From Macrotis lagotis (taxonomy: Eukaryota > Chordata > Mammalia > Peramelemorphia > Peramelidae), in the NCBI RefSeq assembly GCF_037893015.1, contig NC_133663.1:220189753-220253752 (forward strand): 64,000 bases of DNA, in the 5' to 3' direction. Of the stretch, positions 37,972 through 51,490 are shown one piece after another. The position numbers and the translations under genes are program-made. The notes below the pieces were generated by a model. It was not told the origin of the DNA, did not search any database, and was given only the letters and a program-made list of their open reading frames with translations. Each line of letters opens with the position of its first letter. The stretch's first letter is position 1.

Positions 37972-38504
37972 CTTTTTTATTTAATATTTATTCTCATTTT
38001 GTACAAATAATGTTTTTATGCATTAATAAAATATTCTTGTTTAAGAGTAAATGAAATACCCCCTCCCCCCCTAAATATAGACTATCTTGAGCGATGAAGT
38101 AAAGGGGAGAGAAAAAAATTAAAATTAAAAAAAATATTAATAACTGTAGGTATGGCCAGGTTGTACAATGGAGAGAGCACCAGCCATGGAGCTATGAGCA
38201 CCTGGGCTCACATCTGGCCTGTACACTCAACAATCACCCAGCCATGTGATATGCAAGCCACTTGAACCCCACTGCCCAGCAAAAAACAAAACAAAAAGAA
38301 AAAAAAGAGATCCAAAATAAAATAAAATAGTAATAATAGTAGGCGTGGCTGGGTGGTGGTCAGAGCATTGGCCCTTGAGCCAGGAACACCCGGGTCCAAA
38401 TCGGGCCTCAGACACCCAACGATCACCCTGCTACATGCCCCCAGGCAGGCCACCCAGCCTCATTTGCCCTGCATCCTCCCAAAATAATAATAATTAATAA
38501 TAAT

Positions 38505-38535
38505 GATGATGATGATGATGATGATGATAATAAAT
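38505..38535. repeat. (ATG)n microsatellite in HAL1 copy 2
   Basis: Run of GATGATGAT lying where copy 1 has a short AATAATAATAAC tract, so it expanded from the A-rich tail of SINE-like module 2. Confidence 0.85.
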
Positions 38536-38983
38536 GTGCTTCAGTCTTTGTTCCAACACCACCAACACTGTCATGCTTGGATCACATTATTTATGAAAAT
38601 TCCATCATAAAAGTTACTTTCATATTTTTCCACCATTGCCACTGCTGATCTCAATGCCCTCCTTTCATAATTCTCCACTACCATGTACTGTATTTTGTCT
38701 CCCCTTTCACTCTGACTCTGCTGTAGGGTAGCTAAGTGGAGCAGCAGATATATCCCCCATTCTGGGGCCAAGAGGCCCTGAGCCCCCTTACCACCCCTTA
38801 GGCCCAGCATCCACCTGGCCCTATGGTCTCGAACTGGCCTTCCAATCCCAGGCCCTTGCAAGAAGTAAAAAAGAAAATGTGTTATATATGACCACTCTCC
38901 CCCCAGGGTCCATCCACTCCTCCATCACTCTCATCACCCCCCCTTCCCCCATCCCCCCTTCTTACTCCAGATGCCTATATCCC

Positions 38984-38989
<6 letters not shown>

Positions 38990-39035
<46 letters not shown>
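38990..39035. repeat. (AT)n microsatellite in HAL1 copy 2
   Basis: More than 20 AT dinucleotides in place of the 'TATATTTGCGG' stretch of copy 1. Repeated Tyr/Ile frames come from it. Confidence 0.93.
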
Positions 39036-39038
<3 letters not shown>

Positions 39039-39510
39039 TGTTTCCTCATTTCCTCTCCTAACCACCTCTGATGAGAGTGAAAATTCCCTCATTCCCCCTT
39101 GCCTTCTCCCTTCCATATCATTACAATAGCTCATTGTAATAAAGAAGCACATACGTATTTAAAAGGCAAGGATTTGAACACAGCTAGACAATAAAGAATA
39201 TTACTTTAAGATTAGATATCAAAGGGCTAGGAATCATTGACAACTACTAACTGAAGGAGTTGAATGTGTTTATCTGTATGAAAAGAGTACAATGGTTAGA
39301 ATTGTTGGGTTGCAGCTTGAAAGCACCACACAGAATGTTGCATTTCTCTGTATCCTACTTGAATTCTCTACAATATCATTTTCAGAAGCCAAATGCCTCA
39401 AAGTGTTCATACAGCTCTCTGTATAAGATGATTTCCTAGAGACATGAGACACAGTCCCATGTAGCACACACAAAGGAATCGTGGTTATATTAAACAAATA
39501 CTATTGTGTT

Positions 39511-39656
39511 GGGGCGGCTATGTGGTGCAGTGAATGGAACACGGGCCTTGGAGTCAGGAGTACCTGGGTTCAAATCCACCCTTAGACACTTTATAATTAC
39601 CTAGTCATGTGGCCTTGGGCAAGCCACTTAATCACATTGCCTTGAAAAATCTAAAA
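39511..39656 (+). mobile_element. SINE inserted in an array monomer
   Basis: GGGGCGGCTATGTGGTGCAG head to CTAAAAAAA end. Duplication AAATACTATTGT / AAATACTATTAT on the two sides. It has no counterpart at this position in other monomers, so it is a private insertion. Confidence 0.9.
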
Positions 39657-42619
39657 AAATACTATTATTCTCCAATTGAAGTAAGAAATTTTAGGAAATT
39701 TGCTTTATTCATCAACAGAAACTGTTTGATACTCTTATTCTTTTACATAAAATGGGAATAAGCTTAATAACCTTTACCAAGAAACAGAGGAAGAAAAGGG
39801 AGAAATAGCAATACACATAGTTTTGTGAAAAAGTAACACATAAGTTCATAAATCACAAGGATTTGAACTCAGCTTGACAATAAAGGATACTACCTGCAAC
39901 TTAGACATCAAAATTCTAGGCATCATTGAAGACTATTAATTGAAGGAGTTGAATGTGTTTACCTATATTGAAAGTGTACAATGATTACAATTGTTGAACT
40001 GTGAATGGAAAGCGAGAAACAGAATGGTGCATTTCTCAGCATCCCACTTGACTTCTCTAGCAAATCCATCTCAGAAGCCAAACTGTTCAAAGTATTCAAA
40101 CAGCCCTCTGCATAAGAAGATATATTAGAGAAGTGTGATCAGGTTGAATGTAGCACACATTAAGGATTCGTGGATTTATTAAACAAATACTATTGTGCTC
40201 CAATTGAAGTAAGAAATTTAAGACAATTTGGTTAATTTAACAACCAAAACTGCTTGATACACTTATTTTTTTACATAAAATGAGAAAGATCAAAATAACC
40301 TTTACCAAGCAAATGAGGAAGAAAAATGGAGAAATAGCAACAGAGGTAGTTTTAGGAAAAAGTAACACATAAGTGTTTAAAACAAGGATTTGAATGCAGC
40401 TTGACAATAAAGGATAATACAAATTAGAAATGCAGGTACTAGGAATCATTGAAGATGACTAAATGAAGGAGTTGAACATGTTTATCTATATGAAAAGTGG
40501 ACAATGATTAGAATTGTACTGTGGCTTGAAAGTTCTGCAAAGAATGCTGAGTTTCTTAGCATCGCACTTGACTTCTCTAGAACATCCATCTCAGAAGGCA
40601 AACTCTTCATAGTAATCATACAGCTCTTTTTATAAGATGATATCTTAGAGAAGTGTGACTCGGTACAATGTAGCACACATAAAGGAGTCATGGTTATATT
40701 AAACAAATACAATTGTACTCCAATTGATGTAAGAAATTTCAGAGAATTTGGTTAATTTCATCAACAAAAACTGCTTGATATACTTTTTCTTTTACATACA
40801 ATAAGAAAGAGCCTAATAATCTTTACCAAGTGAAAGAGGAAGAAAAGGAAGCAATAGCAACACAGCTAGCTTTCACAAAATGTAACATATAAATGTTTAA
40901 AAGGCAAGGATTTGAACAGAGCTAGTCAATAAAGGATATTACTTAGGAATTACACATCAAAATACTAGGAAACATTGATGACTATTAATTGAAGGAGTCG
41001 AACGTGTTTATCTATATGAAAATTGTACAATGATTAGAATTGTTGTAATGTGGCTTGAAAGTGGCTGAGTTTCTTAATATGTCACTTGACTTCTCTCAAA
41101 TATCTGTCTCAGAAGCCCAGATGATCAAAGTATTCGTACAGCCCTCTGTATAAGAGGATATCCTAGAGAAGTGTGACCAGGTCCAATGTAGCACACATTA
41201 AGGATTTGCAGATTTATTAAACAAATACTATTGTGCTCCAATGGAAGTAAGAAATTTAAGACAATTTAGTTAATTTGACAACCAAAACTGCTTGATGCAT
41301 TTATTCTTTTACATAAAATGAGAAAGATCATAATAACCTTTTCCAAGCAAAAGAGGAAGAAGAGGGAAAAATAGTCATACAGGTAGTTTGGGGAAAAAGG
41401 AACACATAAGTGTTTAAAATGCAAGGATCTGAACACAGCTTGACAATAAAGGATTATTTCCAGATTAGACATCAAAGTACTAGGAATCATTGAAGAATAT
41501 TAATTAAAGGAGCTGAACGTGTTTATCTATATGAAAATTGTATAATGATTAGAATTGATGTAATGTGGCTTGAAAGTTATTCACATAATGCTGAGTTTCT
41601 TAAAATGTCACTTGAATTCTCTCGGATATACTTCTCCACAGCCAAACTGTTCAAAGAATTCATACAACCCTCTGCATAAGATGAGATCTTAGAAAAGTGT
41701 GAACAGGTACAATGTAGCATACTTTAAGGATTTGTGGATTTATTAAACAAATACTACTGTGCTCCAATTGATGTAAGAAATTTAAGACAATTTGGTTAAT
41801 TCAACAACCAAAACTGCTTGATACACATATTTTTTACAGTAAATGAGAAAGATGAAAATAACCTTTACCAAGAAAAAGAGGAAGAAAAGGGAGAAATAGC
41901 AACAGAGGTGGTTTTAGGAAAAAATAACATATAAGCAGGTAAAACACAAGGATTTGAATGCAGCTTGACAATAAAGGATAATACTGACAAAATAGACATG
42001 CAAGTACTAGGAGTCATTGAAGACTACTAATTGAGAAGCTGAATATGTTTATTTATATGAAAAGTGGACAGAGATTAGAATTCTATGGTGGTTTGAAAGT
42101 TCCACAAAGAATTCTTAGTTTCTTAGCATCACACTTGACTTCTCTAGAATATCCTTCTCAGAATCCAAATTCTTCAAAGTATTCATAAAGCGCTCTGTAT
42201 AAGATAATAACCTGGAGAAGCGTGACTCGATCCAACAGAGCACACTTTAAAGAATTGTGGTTTTATTAAACAAATACTATTGTTGTCCTATTGAAGTAAG
42301 AAATTTAAGAAAATTTGGTTAGTTTCATCAACCAAAACTGCTTGATACACATATTATTTTACATAAAATAAGAATGAGCATAATAAACTTTACCAAGCTA
42401 AAGAGGAAGAAAATTCAATAATAGCAATACTCATAATTTTGGGAAAAAGAAGGCATAAGTATGTAAAATGAAGAAATTTGAACTCTGCTTGACAATAAAG
42501 GATATTATTTACAAATTAGAAATCAAAGTTCTATGAATCATTGAAGACTACTAACTGAAGCAGTTGAATGTGTTTATCTATATTAAAAGTATACATACAA
42601 TGATTAGAATTGCTGTTTT

Positions 42620-42779
42620 GTGTGGTGGTTAGGTGGCATAGTGGATAAAGCACCAGCCTTGGAGTCAGCAGAAGTTGGGTTCAAATCCTGTCTCAAACAG
42701 TTATATAACTACCTAGCTGTGCACCCTTGGGCAAGCCACTTAATGCCATTTGCCTTGCAAAAAACCCGAAATCAAAAAA
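42620..42779 (+). mobile_element. Co-amplified SINE, copy 1
   Basis: Lies between 'AGAATTGCTGTTTTG' and 'AGAATTTCTGTATTG'. The same insertion point is used by the SINEs at 44,875 and 48,407, so one insertion was multiplied with the array. Confidence 0.9.
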
Positions 42780-44874
42780 AGAATTTCTGTATTGAGGGTT
42801 GAAAGCGAAAAACATAATGGTGCGTTTCTTAGCATCCTACTTGACTTTGCTAGAATATCCTTTTTCAGAAGCTGAACTCTTCAAAGGATTCATACAGCAC
42901 TCTGCATAAGATGATATTCTAGAAAAGAAAAACATGTTAGATCATGGCAAACATTAAGGAAGCATGATTATATTAAAAAATGCTATGGTGCTCCAATTGA
43001 AGTAAGAAATTTGACAATTTGGGTAATTCGACAACCATAATTGCTTGATACACTTATTTTTTTACATAAAATGAGCAAGTTCATAATGACCTTTACCAAA
43101 CAAAGAAGAAAAGGGAGAAATAGCAACAGAGGTAGTTTAAAAAAGTAACACGTAAGTGTTTAAAACTAAGGATTTGAACGCATCTTGACAATAAAGGAAA
43201 TTACTTACAAATTAGACATCAAAGAACTGGGAATCAGAGAAGACTACTAATTTAAGGAGCTGAAGAAGTATATCTGTACGAAAACTGTAAAATGCTTTGC
43301 ATTGTTTCAATATGTTTTGAAAGACCCACAAAGAATGCTGTGTTTCTTAGCATCACAATTGACTTCTCTAGTATACCCTTCGTAGATGCTGAATGCTTCA
43401 AAGTATTCATGCAGCTCTCTGTATGAGATGATAACCTAGAAAAATGTGACCAGATCCTATGTGGAACACATTACGGTTGTATTAAGAAAATATAATTGTG
43501 CTCCAATTGAACTAAGCAATTTAAGCCATTTTGGTCAATTTGACAACCACAACTGCTTGATACACTTTTTCTTTTACATAAAATGAGAAAGAGCATATTA
43601 GCCTTTACCAAGAGAAAGAGGAAGAAAAGGGATAAATAGCAATATGTGTACTTTTTGGTAAAAGAAACACCTAAGTGTTTAAAACACAAGGATTATGATG
43701 GAGCTTGACAATAGATGAAATGACTTTAAAATTTGATATCAAAGGCCTAGGAATCATAAAATACTATGAATTGATGGAGTTGAACATGTATATCTGTAGG
43801 AAATATGTAAAATGATTTGATTTGTTGCATTGAGGCTTGAAAGCTATGCACAGAATGGTGCTTTCCTTAGTATCATCCAGGGCTTCTCTAGAAGGTCCTT
43901 TGAAGAAGTCAAATTCCTCAAAGTGTTCATGCAGCTCTCTGTATACAATGATAGCCTAGAAAAGAATGACCATGTCCAAAGGACAACACATCCATAAATC
44001 ATGGTTATAAAAAATAAAAAGTATTGTGCACCAATTAAACTAAGGAATTTAATTCAATTTGCTTAATTCATCAACCAAAACTTACTTGATACACTTATTT
44101 TTTACATAAAATGAGGAAGAACATAATAACCTTTACCAAGTGAGAGAGGAAGAAAAGGAAGCAATAGCAACATGGGTTGTTTTCACAAAAAGTAACACAT
44201 AAGTATTTACAAGGCAAGGATTTGAACACAGCTTGACAATAAAGGAGAATGCTTAAAAATTAGACATCAAAGTACTAGGAATCATTGAAGACTACTAACT
44301 GAAGGAGTTTAACATTTTTATCTATATGAAATGTGGACAAAGATTAGAATTGTATTGTGGCTCGAAAGTTTGGCAAGGAATGCTGAGTTTCTGAACATCG
44401 CACTTGACTTCTCTAGAATAACCTTGTTAGAACCCAAATTCTTCAAAGTATTCATAAAGCCATCGGTATAAGATGATATCCTAGAGAAGCACTACTTGGT
44501 CCAAGAACTTGTGGTTTTATTAAATAAATTCTATTGTGCTCCTATTGAAATAAGAATTTTAAGAAAATTTGGTTAGTTTCATCAACCAAAACTTCTTGAT
44601 ACATTTATTCTTTTACATAAAATAAGAATGAACATAATAAACTTTACCAAGCAAAAGAATAAGAAAAGTCAGTAATAGCAATACTCATAATTTTGGGCAA
44701 AAGAAGGCCTAAGTATGTAAATACAGGCATTTGAACTCACAGTGACTATAAAAGATATTATTTACAAATTAGACATCAAAGTTCTAGGAATCACTGAAGA
44801 CTACTAACTGAAGTAGTTGAATGCATTTATCCATATTACAAGTGTACATACAATGATAAGAATTGCTCTATTGT

Positions 44875-45037
44875 GGGGTGGCTAGGCGGCTTAGTGGATA
44901 AAGCACCGACCTTGGAGTCAGAAGAACCTGAGTTCAAATCCGGTGTCAGACAGTTATATAACTACCTAGCTGTGTGGCCTTGGGCAAGCCACTTAATGCC
45001 ATTTGCCTTGCAAAAAAAAAACCTAAAAATAAAAAAA
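44875..45037 (+). mobile_element. Co-amplified SINE, copy 2
   Basis: Between 'AGAATTGCTCTATTGTGG' and 'AGAATTCCTTTATTGTGG'. Shares 'CAGACAGTTATATAACTACC' with copy 1 where the family normally has 'CAGACACTTAATAATTACC', confirming common descent. Confidence 0.9.
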
Positions 45038-48000
45038 AGAATTCCTTTATTGTGGTTTGAATCCGTGAAACATAATGGTGTGTTTCTTATCATCCCACTT
45101 GACTTCACTCGAATACCCTTCTCAGAAGCCAAACTCTTCAAAGTATCCATACAGCAGTCTGTATAAGATGATATTCTAGAGAACAGTGACACGTTAGATC
45201 ATGGCAAACATTAAGGAAGCATGATTATATTTAAAAAATGATATGGTGCTCCAACTGAAGTAAGAAATTTAAGACAGTTTGGTTAATTCGACAACCATAT
45301 TTGCTTGATACACTTATTTTACATAAAATGAGAAAGATCATAATGACCTTTACCAAACCAAAGAAGAAGAAAAGGGAGAAATAGCAACAGAGGTAGTTTT
45401 AGCAAAAAGTAACACATAAGTGTTTAAAACGTAAGGATTTGAACACATTTTGACAATAAAGGAAATTACTTACAAATTAGACATCAAAGAACTAGGAATC
45501 AGAGAAGACTACTAATTTAAGGAGCTGAAGAAGTATATCTGTATGAAAAGTGTAAAAGTATTTGCATTGTTTCAATATGTTTTGAAAGACCCACAAAGAA
45601 TGCTGTGTTTCTTAGCATTACCATTGACTTCTCTAGTATATCCTTCACAGATGCTGAATGCCTTAAAGTATTCATACAGCTCTCTGTATGAGATGATAAC
45701 CTAAGAAAAATGTGACCAGATCCTACATGCAACACATTACAGTTGTATTAAGAAAATACAATTGTGCTCCAATTGAGCTAAGCAATTTAAGTCCATTTGG
45801 TCAATTCGTCAACCAAAACTGCTTGATACACTTTTTTCTTTTACATAACATGAGAAAGAGCTCATTAGCCTTTACCAAGAAGAAGAGGAAGAAAAGGGAT
45901 AAATAGCAATACATGTAATTTTTGGGAAAGAAACACCTAAGTGTTAAAAACACAAGGCTTATGACAGAGCATGACAATGAATGAAATGACTTTAAAATTA
46001 GATATCAAAGGCCTAGGAATCATACAGTACTACTAATTTATGGAGTTGAACATGTATATCTGTAGGAAATGTGTAAAATGATTTGATTTGTTCGATCGAG
46101 GCTTGAAAGCTATGCACAGAATGTTGCTTTCCTTAGTATCACACAGGGCTTGTCTAGAAGGTCCCTTGTAGAAGCTGAATTCTTCATAGTATTCATACAG
46201 CTCTCTGTATACAATGATAGCTGGGTGAACAGTGACCAGGTCCAATGTAGAACACATTAAGGAATAATGGTGATATTAAGAAAATACTGTTGTGGTCCAA
46301 ATGAACTAAGGACTTTAAGTTACTTTTGTCAATTCTTAAACCAAGCCTGCTTGAAACAGTTCTTTTTTTTACATAAAATTAGAAAGAGTATATTAACCTT
46401 TACCAAGCAAAAGAGGAAGAAAATGGAGAAATAACAATATACATAGTTTTGGGCAAAGGTAACACAGAGGAATTTAAAATACAAGGATTTGAATGTAGTT
46501 TAACAATAAAGGAAATTATTTACAAATTAGACATCAACAAACTAGGAGTTAGAGAAGAGTATAAATTGAAGGAGTTGAACATGCATATCTGTATGAAAAG
46601 TGTAAAATAATTTGATTTGTTGCATTGAGGCCTTAAAGCTTCGCATATAATGCTGCATTTCTTAGCACCACACTTGATTTCTCAAGAATATCCTTCAAAT
46701 ATGGCGAATGCTTCAGAGTATTCATACAGATGTCTGTATAAGAGGATAACCTAGAGAAGTTTAACTAGGTCCAATGTGGAACACATCACAGAATCAGGGT
46801 TATATTAAGCAAATACAATTGTGCTCCAATTGACAATGAATTTAAGCCAAATTGGTCAATTGATCAACTAAAACTGCTTGATACACTTTTCCTTTTTACA
46901 AGAAATGAGAAAGATCTTAATAACCTTTACCAAGCGAAAGAGGAAGAAATGGAGAAATAGCACTATATGTAGTTTTGGGTAAAAGTAACACCTAATTGTT
47001 TAAAATGCAAGGATTAGAATGGTGCTTGACAATGAAGGAAATTACTTACAATAAGACATGTAAGTTCTAGGAATCCTAGAATTCTACTAATTGAAGGTGT
47101 TGAACATGTGTATCTACATGAAAAGTATAAAATGATTGGATTTATGCATTGAGACTTGAAAGTGATTCATAGACTGCTGCTTGCCATAGTATCACACAGG
47201 ACTTTTCTAGAAGGTCCTCTGTGGATGCTGAATTCTTCAAAGTATTGCTACTGCTCTCTGTATATGATGGTAGCTTAGAGAAGAGTGACAAGGTTCAATG
47301 CAGAACACATTAACTATATGAATAGTGTAAAATGATTTGAATTGTTATTTGAGGCTTCAAAGTGCCAAACAGTATGATGTGATTCTTAGTATTGCACATG
47401 AATTCTCTAGAATCCCCTTGATAGGTGCTGAATTCTTCAAAGTAATCATACAGCTCTGTGTATATGATGATAGCCTAGAAAAGAGTGACCAGGTCCACAG
47501 GAGAATGCATCAAGAAATCATGGTTAAACAAAACAAAATGTACTGTGCACCAATTAAACTAAGGAATTTAAGACAATTTGTTTAATTCATCAACCAAAAC
47601 TGCTTGATACAGTTACACTTTTTCATAAAATGAGGAAGAGCATAATAACCTTTACCAAGTGAAAAAGGAAGAAAAGGAAGCCATAGTAATATGGGTAGCT
47701 TTCACAAAATATAACATATAAGTTTTTAAAAGGCAAGCATTTGAACACAGATTGACAATAAAGGATAATACTTACAAATTAGACATCAAAGTACAAGGAA
47801 TAATTGAAGACTACTAATTGAAGGAGTTAAAGATGTTAATCTATATGAAAAGTGGACAATGATTACAATTGTATTGAGACTTGAACGTTCCGAAAAGAAT
47901 GCAGAGTTTCTTCATATTGCACTTGAATTCTATGGAATATCCTTCTCAGAAACTGAATTCTTCAAAGTATTCATAATGCACTCTGTATAAGATGATATCC

Positions 48001-48406
48001 TAGAGAAGTGTGACCTAGTCCAATGTAGCACACATCAAAGAATTGTGGTTTTATTAAACAAATTATATTTTGCTCCTATTGAAGTTAGAAATTTAAGAAA
48101 ATTTGGTTTGTTTCATCAACCAAAACTGCTTGATACACTTAGTCTTTTACATAAAATAAGAATGAGCATAAAGTTTACCAAGCAAAAGAGGAAGAAAAGT
48201 CAGTAATAGCAACACTCATAATTATGGGAAAAAGAAGGCATAAGAATGTAAAACAAAGGAATCTGAATTCACTTTGACAGTTAAGGTTATTATTTACAAA
48301 TTAGACATCAATGTTCTACGAATCATTGAAGACTACTAACTGAAGAAGTTGAATGTGTTTATGTATATCAAATATGTACATACAATTATAAGAATTGCTG
48401 TATTGT

Positions 48407-48563
48407 GGGGTGGCTAGGTGGCTTAGTGGATTAAACTCCAGCCTTGGAGTCAGGAGTACCTGGGATCTAATCTGGGCTCAGACACTTCATAATTACCTAG
48501 TTGTTTGGCCTTGGGCAAGCCACTTGTCCCTATTTGACTTGCCAAAAAACCCTAAAAAAATAA
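48407..48563 (+). mobile_element. Co-amplified SINE, copy 3
   Basis: Between 'AGAATTGCTGTATTGTGG' and 'AGAATTTCTGTATTGTGG', the same monomer position as copies 1 and 2. Confidence 0.9.
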
Positions 48564-51490
48564 AGAATTTCTGTATTGTGGTTTGAAAGTGAGAAACAGA
48601 ATGGTGCATTTCTTAGCATCCCACTTGACTTACCTAGAATATACTTCTCAGAAGCCAAACTCTTCAAAGTATTCATACAGTTCTCGTATAAGTTGATATT
48701 CTAGAGAAGAGTGACATGTTAGATCATGGCAAACATTAAGGAAGTGTTGTTATATTAAAACAATGCTATGGTGCTCCAACTGAAGTGAGAAATTTAAGAA
48801 AATTTGGGTAGTTTGACAACCAAAATTGCTTGATACGCTTATTCTTTTACAAAAAATGAGAAAGATCATAATAACCTTTACTAAAAAAAAGAGGAAGAAA
48901 AGGGAGAAATAGCAATGGATGTAGTTTTTGTAAAAAGTAACATATAAGAGTTTTAAACAAAAGGATTTGAACGCAACTTGACAATAAAGATAATTACTTA
49001 CAAATTAGACATCAAAGAAGTAGGAGTCAGAGAAGACTACTCATTTAAGGAGCTGAAGAAGTACATCTGTTATGAAAAGTGTAAAATGATTTGCTTTGTT
49101 TCAATAAGGTTTGAAAGTCCCCCAAAGAATACTGTGTTTCTGAGCATCCCAATTGACTTCTCTAGTATATCCTTAGTAGATGCCAAATGCTTCAAAGTAT
49201 CCATACTGCTCTCTGTATGAGATGATAACCTAGAAAAATGTGACCAGATCCTACATGGAACACATTACGGTTATATTAAGAAAATACAATTGTGCTCCAA
49301 TTGAACTAAGCAATTTAAGCCAGTTTGGTCAATTCATGAAACACAACTGTTTGATACACTTTTTCTTTTACATAAAATGAGAAAGAACTTATTAGCCTTT
49401 ACCAAGATAAAGAGGAAGGAAAGGGATAAATAGCAATACATGTGCTTTTTGGGAAAAGAAACATGTGTTTAAAAAACAAGGAATCTGCCAGAGCTTGACA
49501 ATAAAGGAAATGACATTCAAATTAGAATTCAAAGTCCTAGAAATCATACAATGCTCCTCATTGATGGAGTTGAACTTGTATATGTGTATGAAATGTGTAA
49601 AATGATATGATTTTTTGCATCGAGGCTTGAAAGCTATGCACAGTATGCTGCTTTCTTAGTATCATGCAGGGCTTCTCTAGAAGGTCCTTTGTATAAGCTG
49701 AATTCTTCAAAGTATTCCTACAGCCCTCTGTATACAATGATAGCCTAGTGAACAGTGAACAGGTCCAATGTACAACACAATATGGAATCGTGCATAATAT
49801 TAAGAAAATACATTTGTGTTCCAAATGAACTAAGGACTTTAAGTCACTTTTGTCAATTCTTAAACCAAAACTGCTTGAAACATTTCTTGTTTTACATAAA
49901 ATTAGAAAGGGCATATTATCCTTTACCAAGCAAATGAGGAAGAAAAGGGAGAAATAAAAATATACATTGTTTTCAGTAAAAGTAACACACAGGAATTAAA
50001 AATGCAAGGATTTGAATGCACCTTGATTATAAAGGAAACTACTAAAAAATATACATCAAAGAACTAGGAGTCAGAGAAGAGTATAAATTGAAGGAGTTGA
50101 ACATATATATCTGTATGAAAAGTGTAAAATAATTTGCACTGTAAAGCTGTAAAGCTTCACACATAATGCTGCATTTCTTAGCATCACACTTGATTTATCA
50201 AGAACACCCTTCCATAGATGTTGAACTCTTCAGAGTATTCATACAGCTGTCTGTATAAGAGAATAACCTCAAGAAGTGTAACTAGGTCCAATGAAGAACA
50301 CATTACGGAATCGAGGTTATATTAAGCAAATACAATTGTGCCCCAATTGAAGCAAATAATTTAAGCCAAATGGGTCAATTGAGCAACTAAAACTGCTTAA
50401 TACACTTTTCCTTTTACAAGACATGAGAAAGAGCTTAATAACATTTACCAAGCAAAACAGGAAGAAAAGGGAGAAATAACACTATACATAGTTTTGGGTA
50501 AAAGCAACACAGAGGAATTTAAAATGCAAGGATTTGAATGTTGCTTGATAATAAAGGAAATTATTTACAAATTAGACATCAGCAAACTAGGAGTCAGAGA
50601 GAAGTATAAATTGAAGGAGTTGAACACATATATCTGTATGAAAAGTGTAAAATAATTTGATTTGTTGCATTGAGGCTTTAAAGCATCACATATAATGCTG
50701 CATTTCTTAGCATCACACTTAATTTCTCAAGAATATCCTTCATATATGGTGAATGCTTCAGAGTATTCATACTGCTGTCTGTATAAGAGGATAACCTAGA
50801 GAAGTTTAACTAGGTCTAAAGTAGAACACATTACGGAATTGGGGTTATATTAATCAAATACAATTGTGCTCCAATTGAAGTAAGGAATTTAAGCCAAATT
50901 GGTCAACTGATAAATTAAACTGTTTGATACTCTTTTCCTTTTACAAGAAATGAAAAAGAGCTTAATAACCTTTACCAAGCAAAAGAGGAAGAAAGGGAGA
51001 AATAGCAATATACTTAGTTTTCAGTAAAAGTAACACCTAATTGTTTAAAATGCAAAGACTGGAATGGAGCTAAGGATTGGAATGGAGCTTGATAATGAAG
51101 GAAATTACTTACAAGAAGACATCTAAATTCTGGGAATCCTAGAATTCTAGTAATTGAAGGTGTTTAACATGTACATCTACATGAAAAGTGTAAAATTATT
51201 GGATTTATGCATTGAGACTTGAAAGTTATGCATAAAATGGTGTTTTTCCTTAGGATCACACAGGACTTATCTAGAAGGTCTTTTGTAGATGCTGAATTCA
51301 TCAAAGTATTCCTACTGCTCTCTATATATGATGGTACCTTAGAGAAGAGTGACCAGGTTGAATGCAGAGCACATTAACTATATGAAAAGTGAAAAATAAT
51401 TTGAATTGTTATTTGAGGCTTCAAAGTGCCAAACAGAATGATGTGATTCTTAGTACTACACTTGATTTCTCTAGAATTTTTTCTCTAGAA

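Larger units (their letters stand above)
37972..39143 (-). mobile_element. HAL1 copy 2, 5'-truncated (3' region only)
   Basis: Aligns with 23,395-24,500 of the first HAL1: the same AATAAA-rich tail, the three antisense SINE-like modules in the same order, and 'CCATATCATTACAATAGCTC' at the truncation point. ORF1 is not included. It abuts the truncated 5' end of the MVP copy at 37,971. The monomer sequence around 'ACACATAAGT' is present on both outer sides of the MVP+HAL1 block (35,160-35,172 and 39,146-39,160), which looks like a decayed target duplication of the whole block. Confidence 0.88.
39144..51490 (+). repeat. Satellite array, domain 4 (type B monomers and higher-order repeats)
   Basis: About 22 monomers (anchors near 39,189, 39,880, 40,406, 40,929, 41,449, 41,970, 42,500, 43,192, 43,710, 44,240 and so on to 51,090). 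Blocks repeat as groups: distinctive monomers recur at 43,307, 45,568 and 49,106 ('ATGTTTTGAAAGACCCACAA' type) and at 47,313 and 51,379 ('GAGGCTTCAAAGTGCCAAAC'). Three SINEs sit at the same monomer position. No coding continuity. Confidence 0.95.

Noticed and set aside
35720-38054. Plus-strand open frames such as 36,996-37,317 and 37,818-38,054
   Set aside because: Antisense shadows of the MVP retropseudogene and its HAL1 neighbour.
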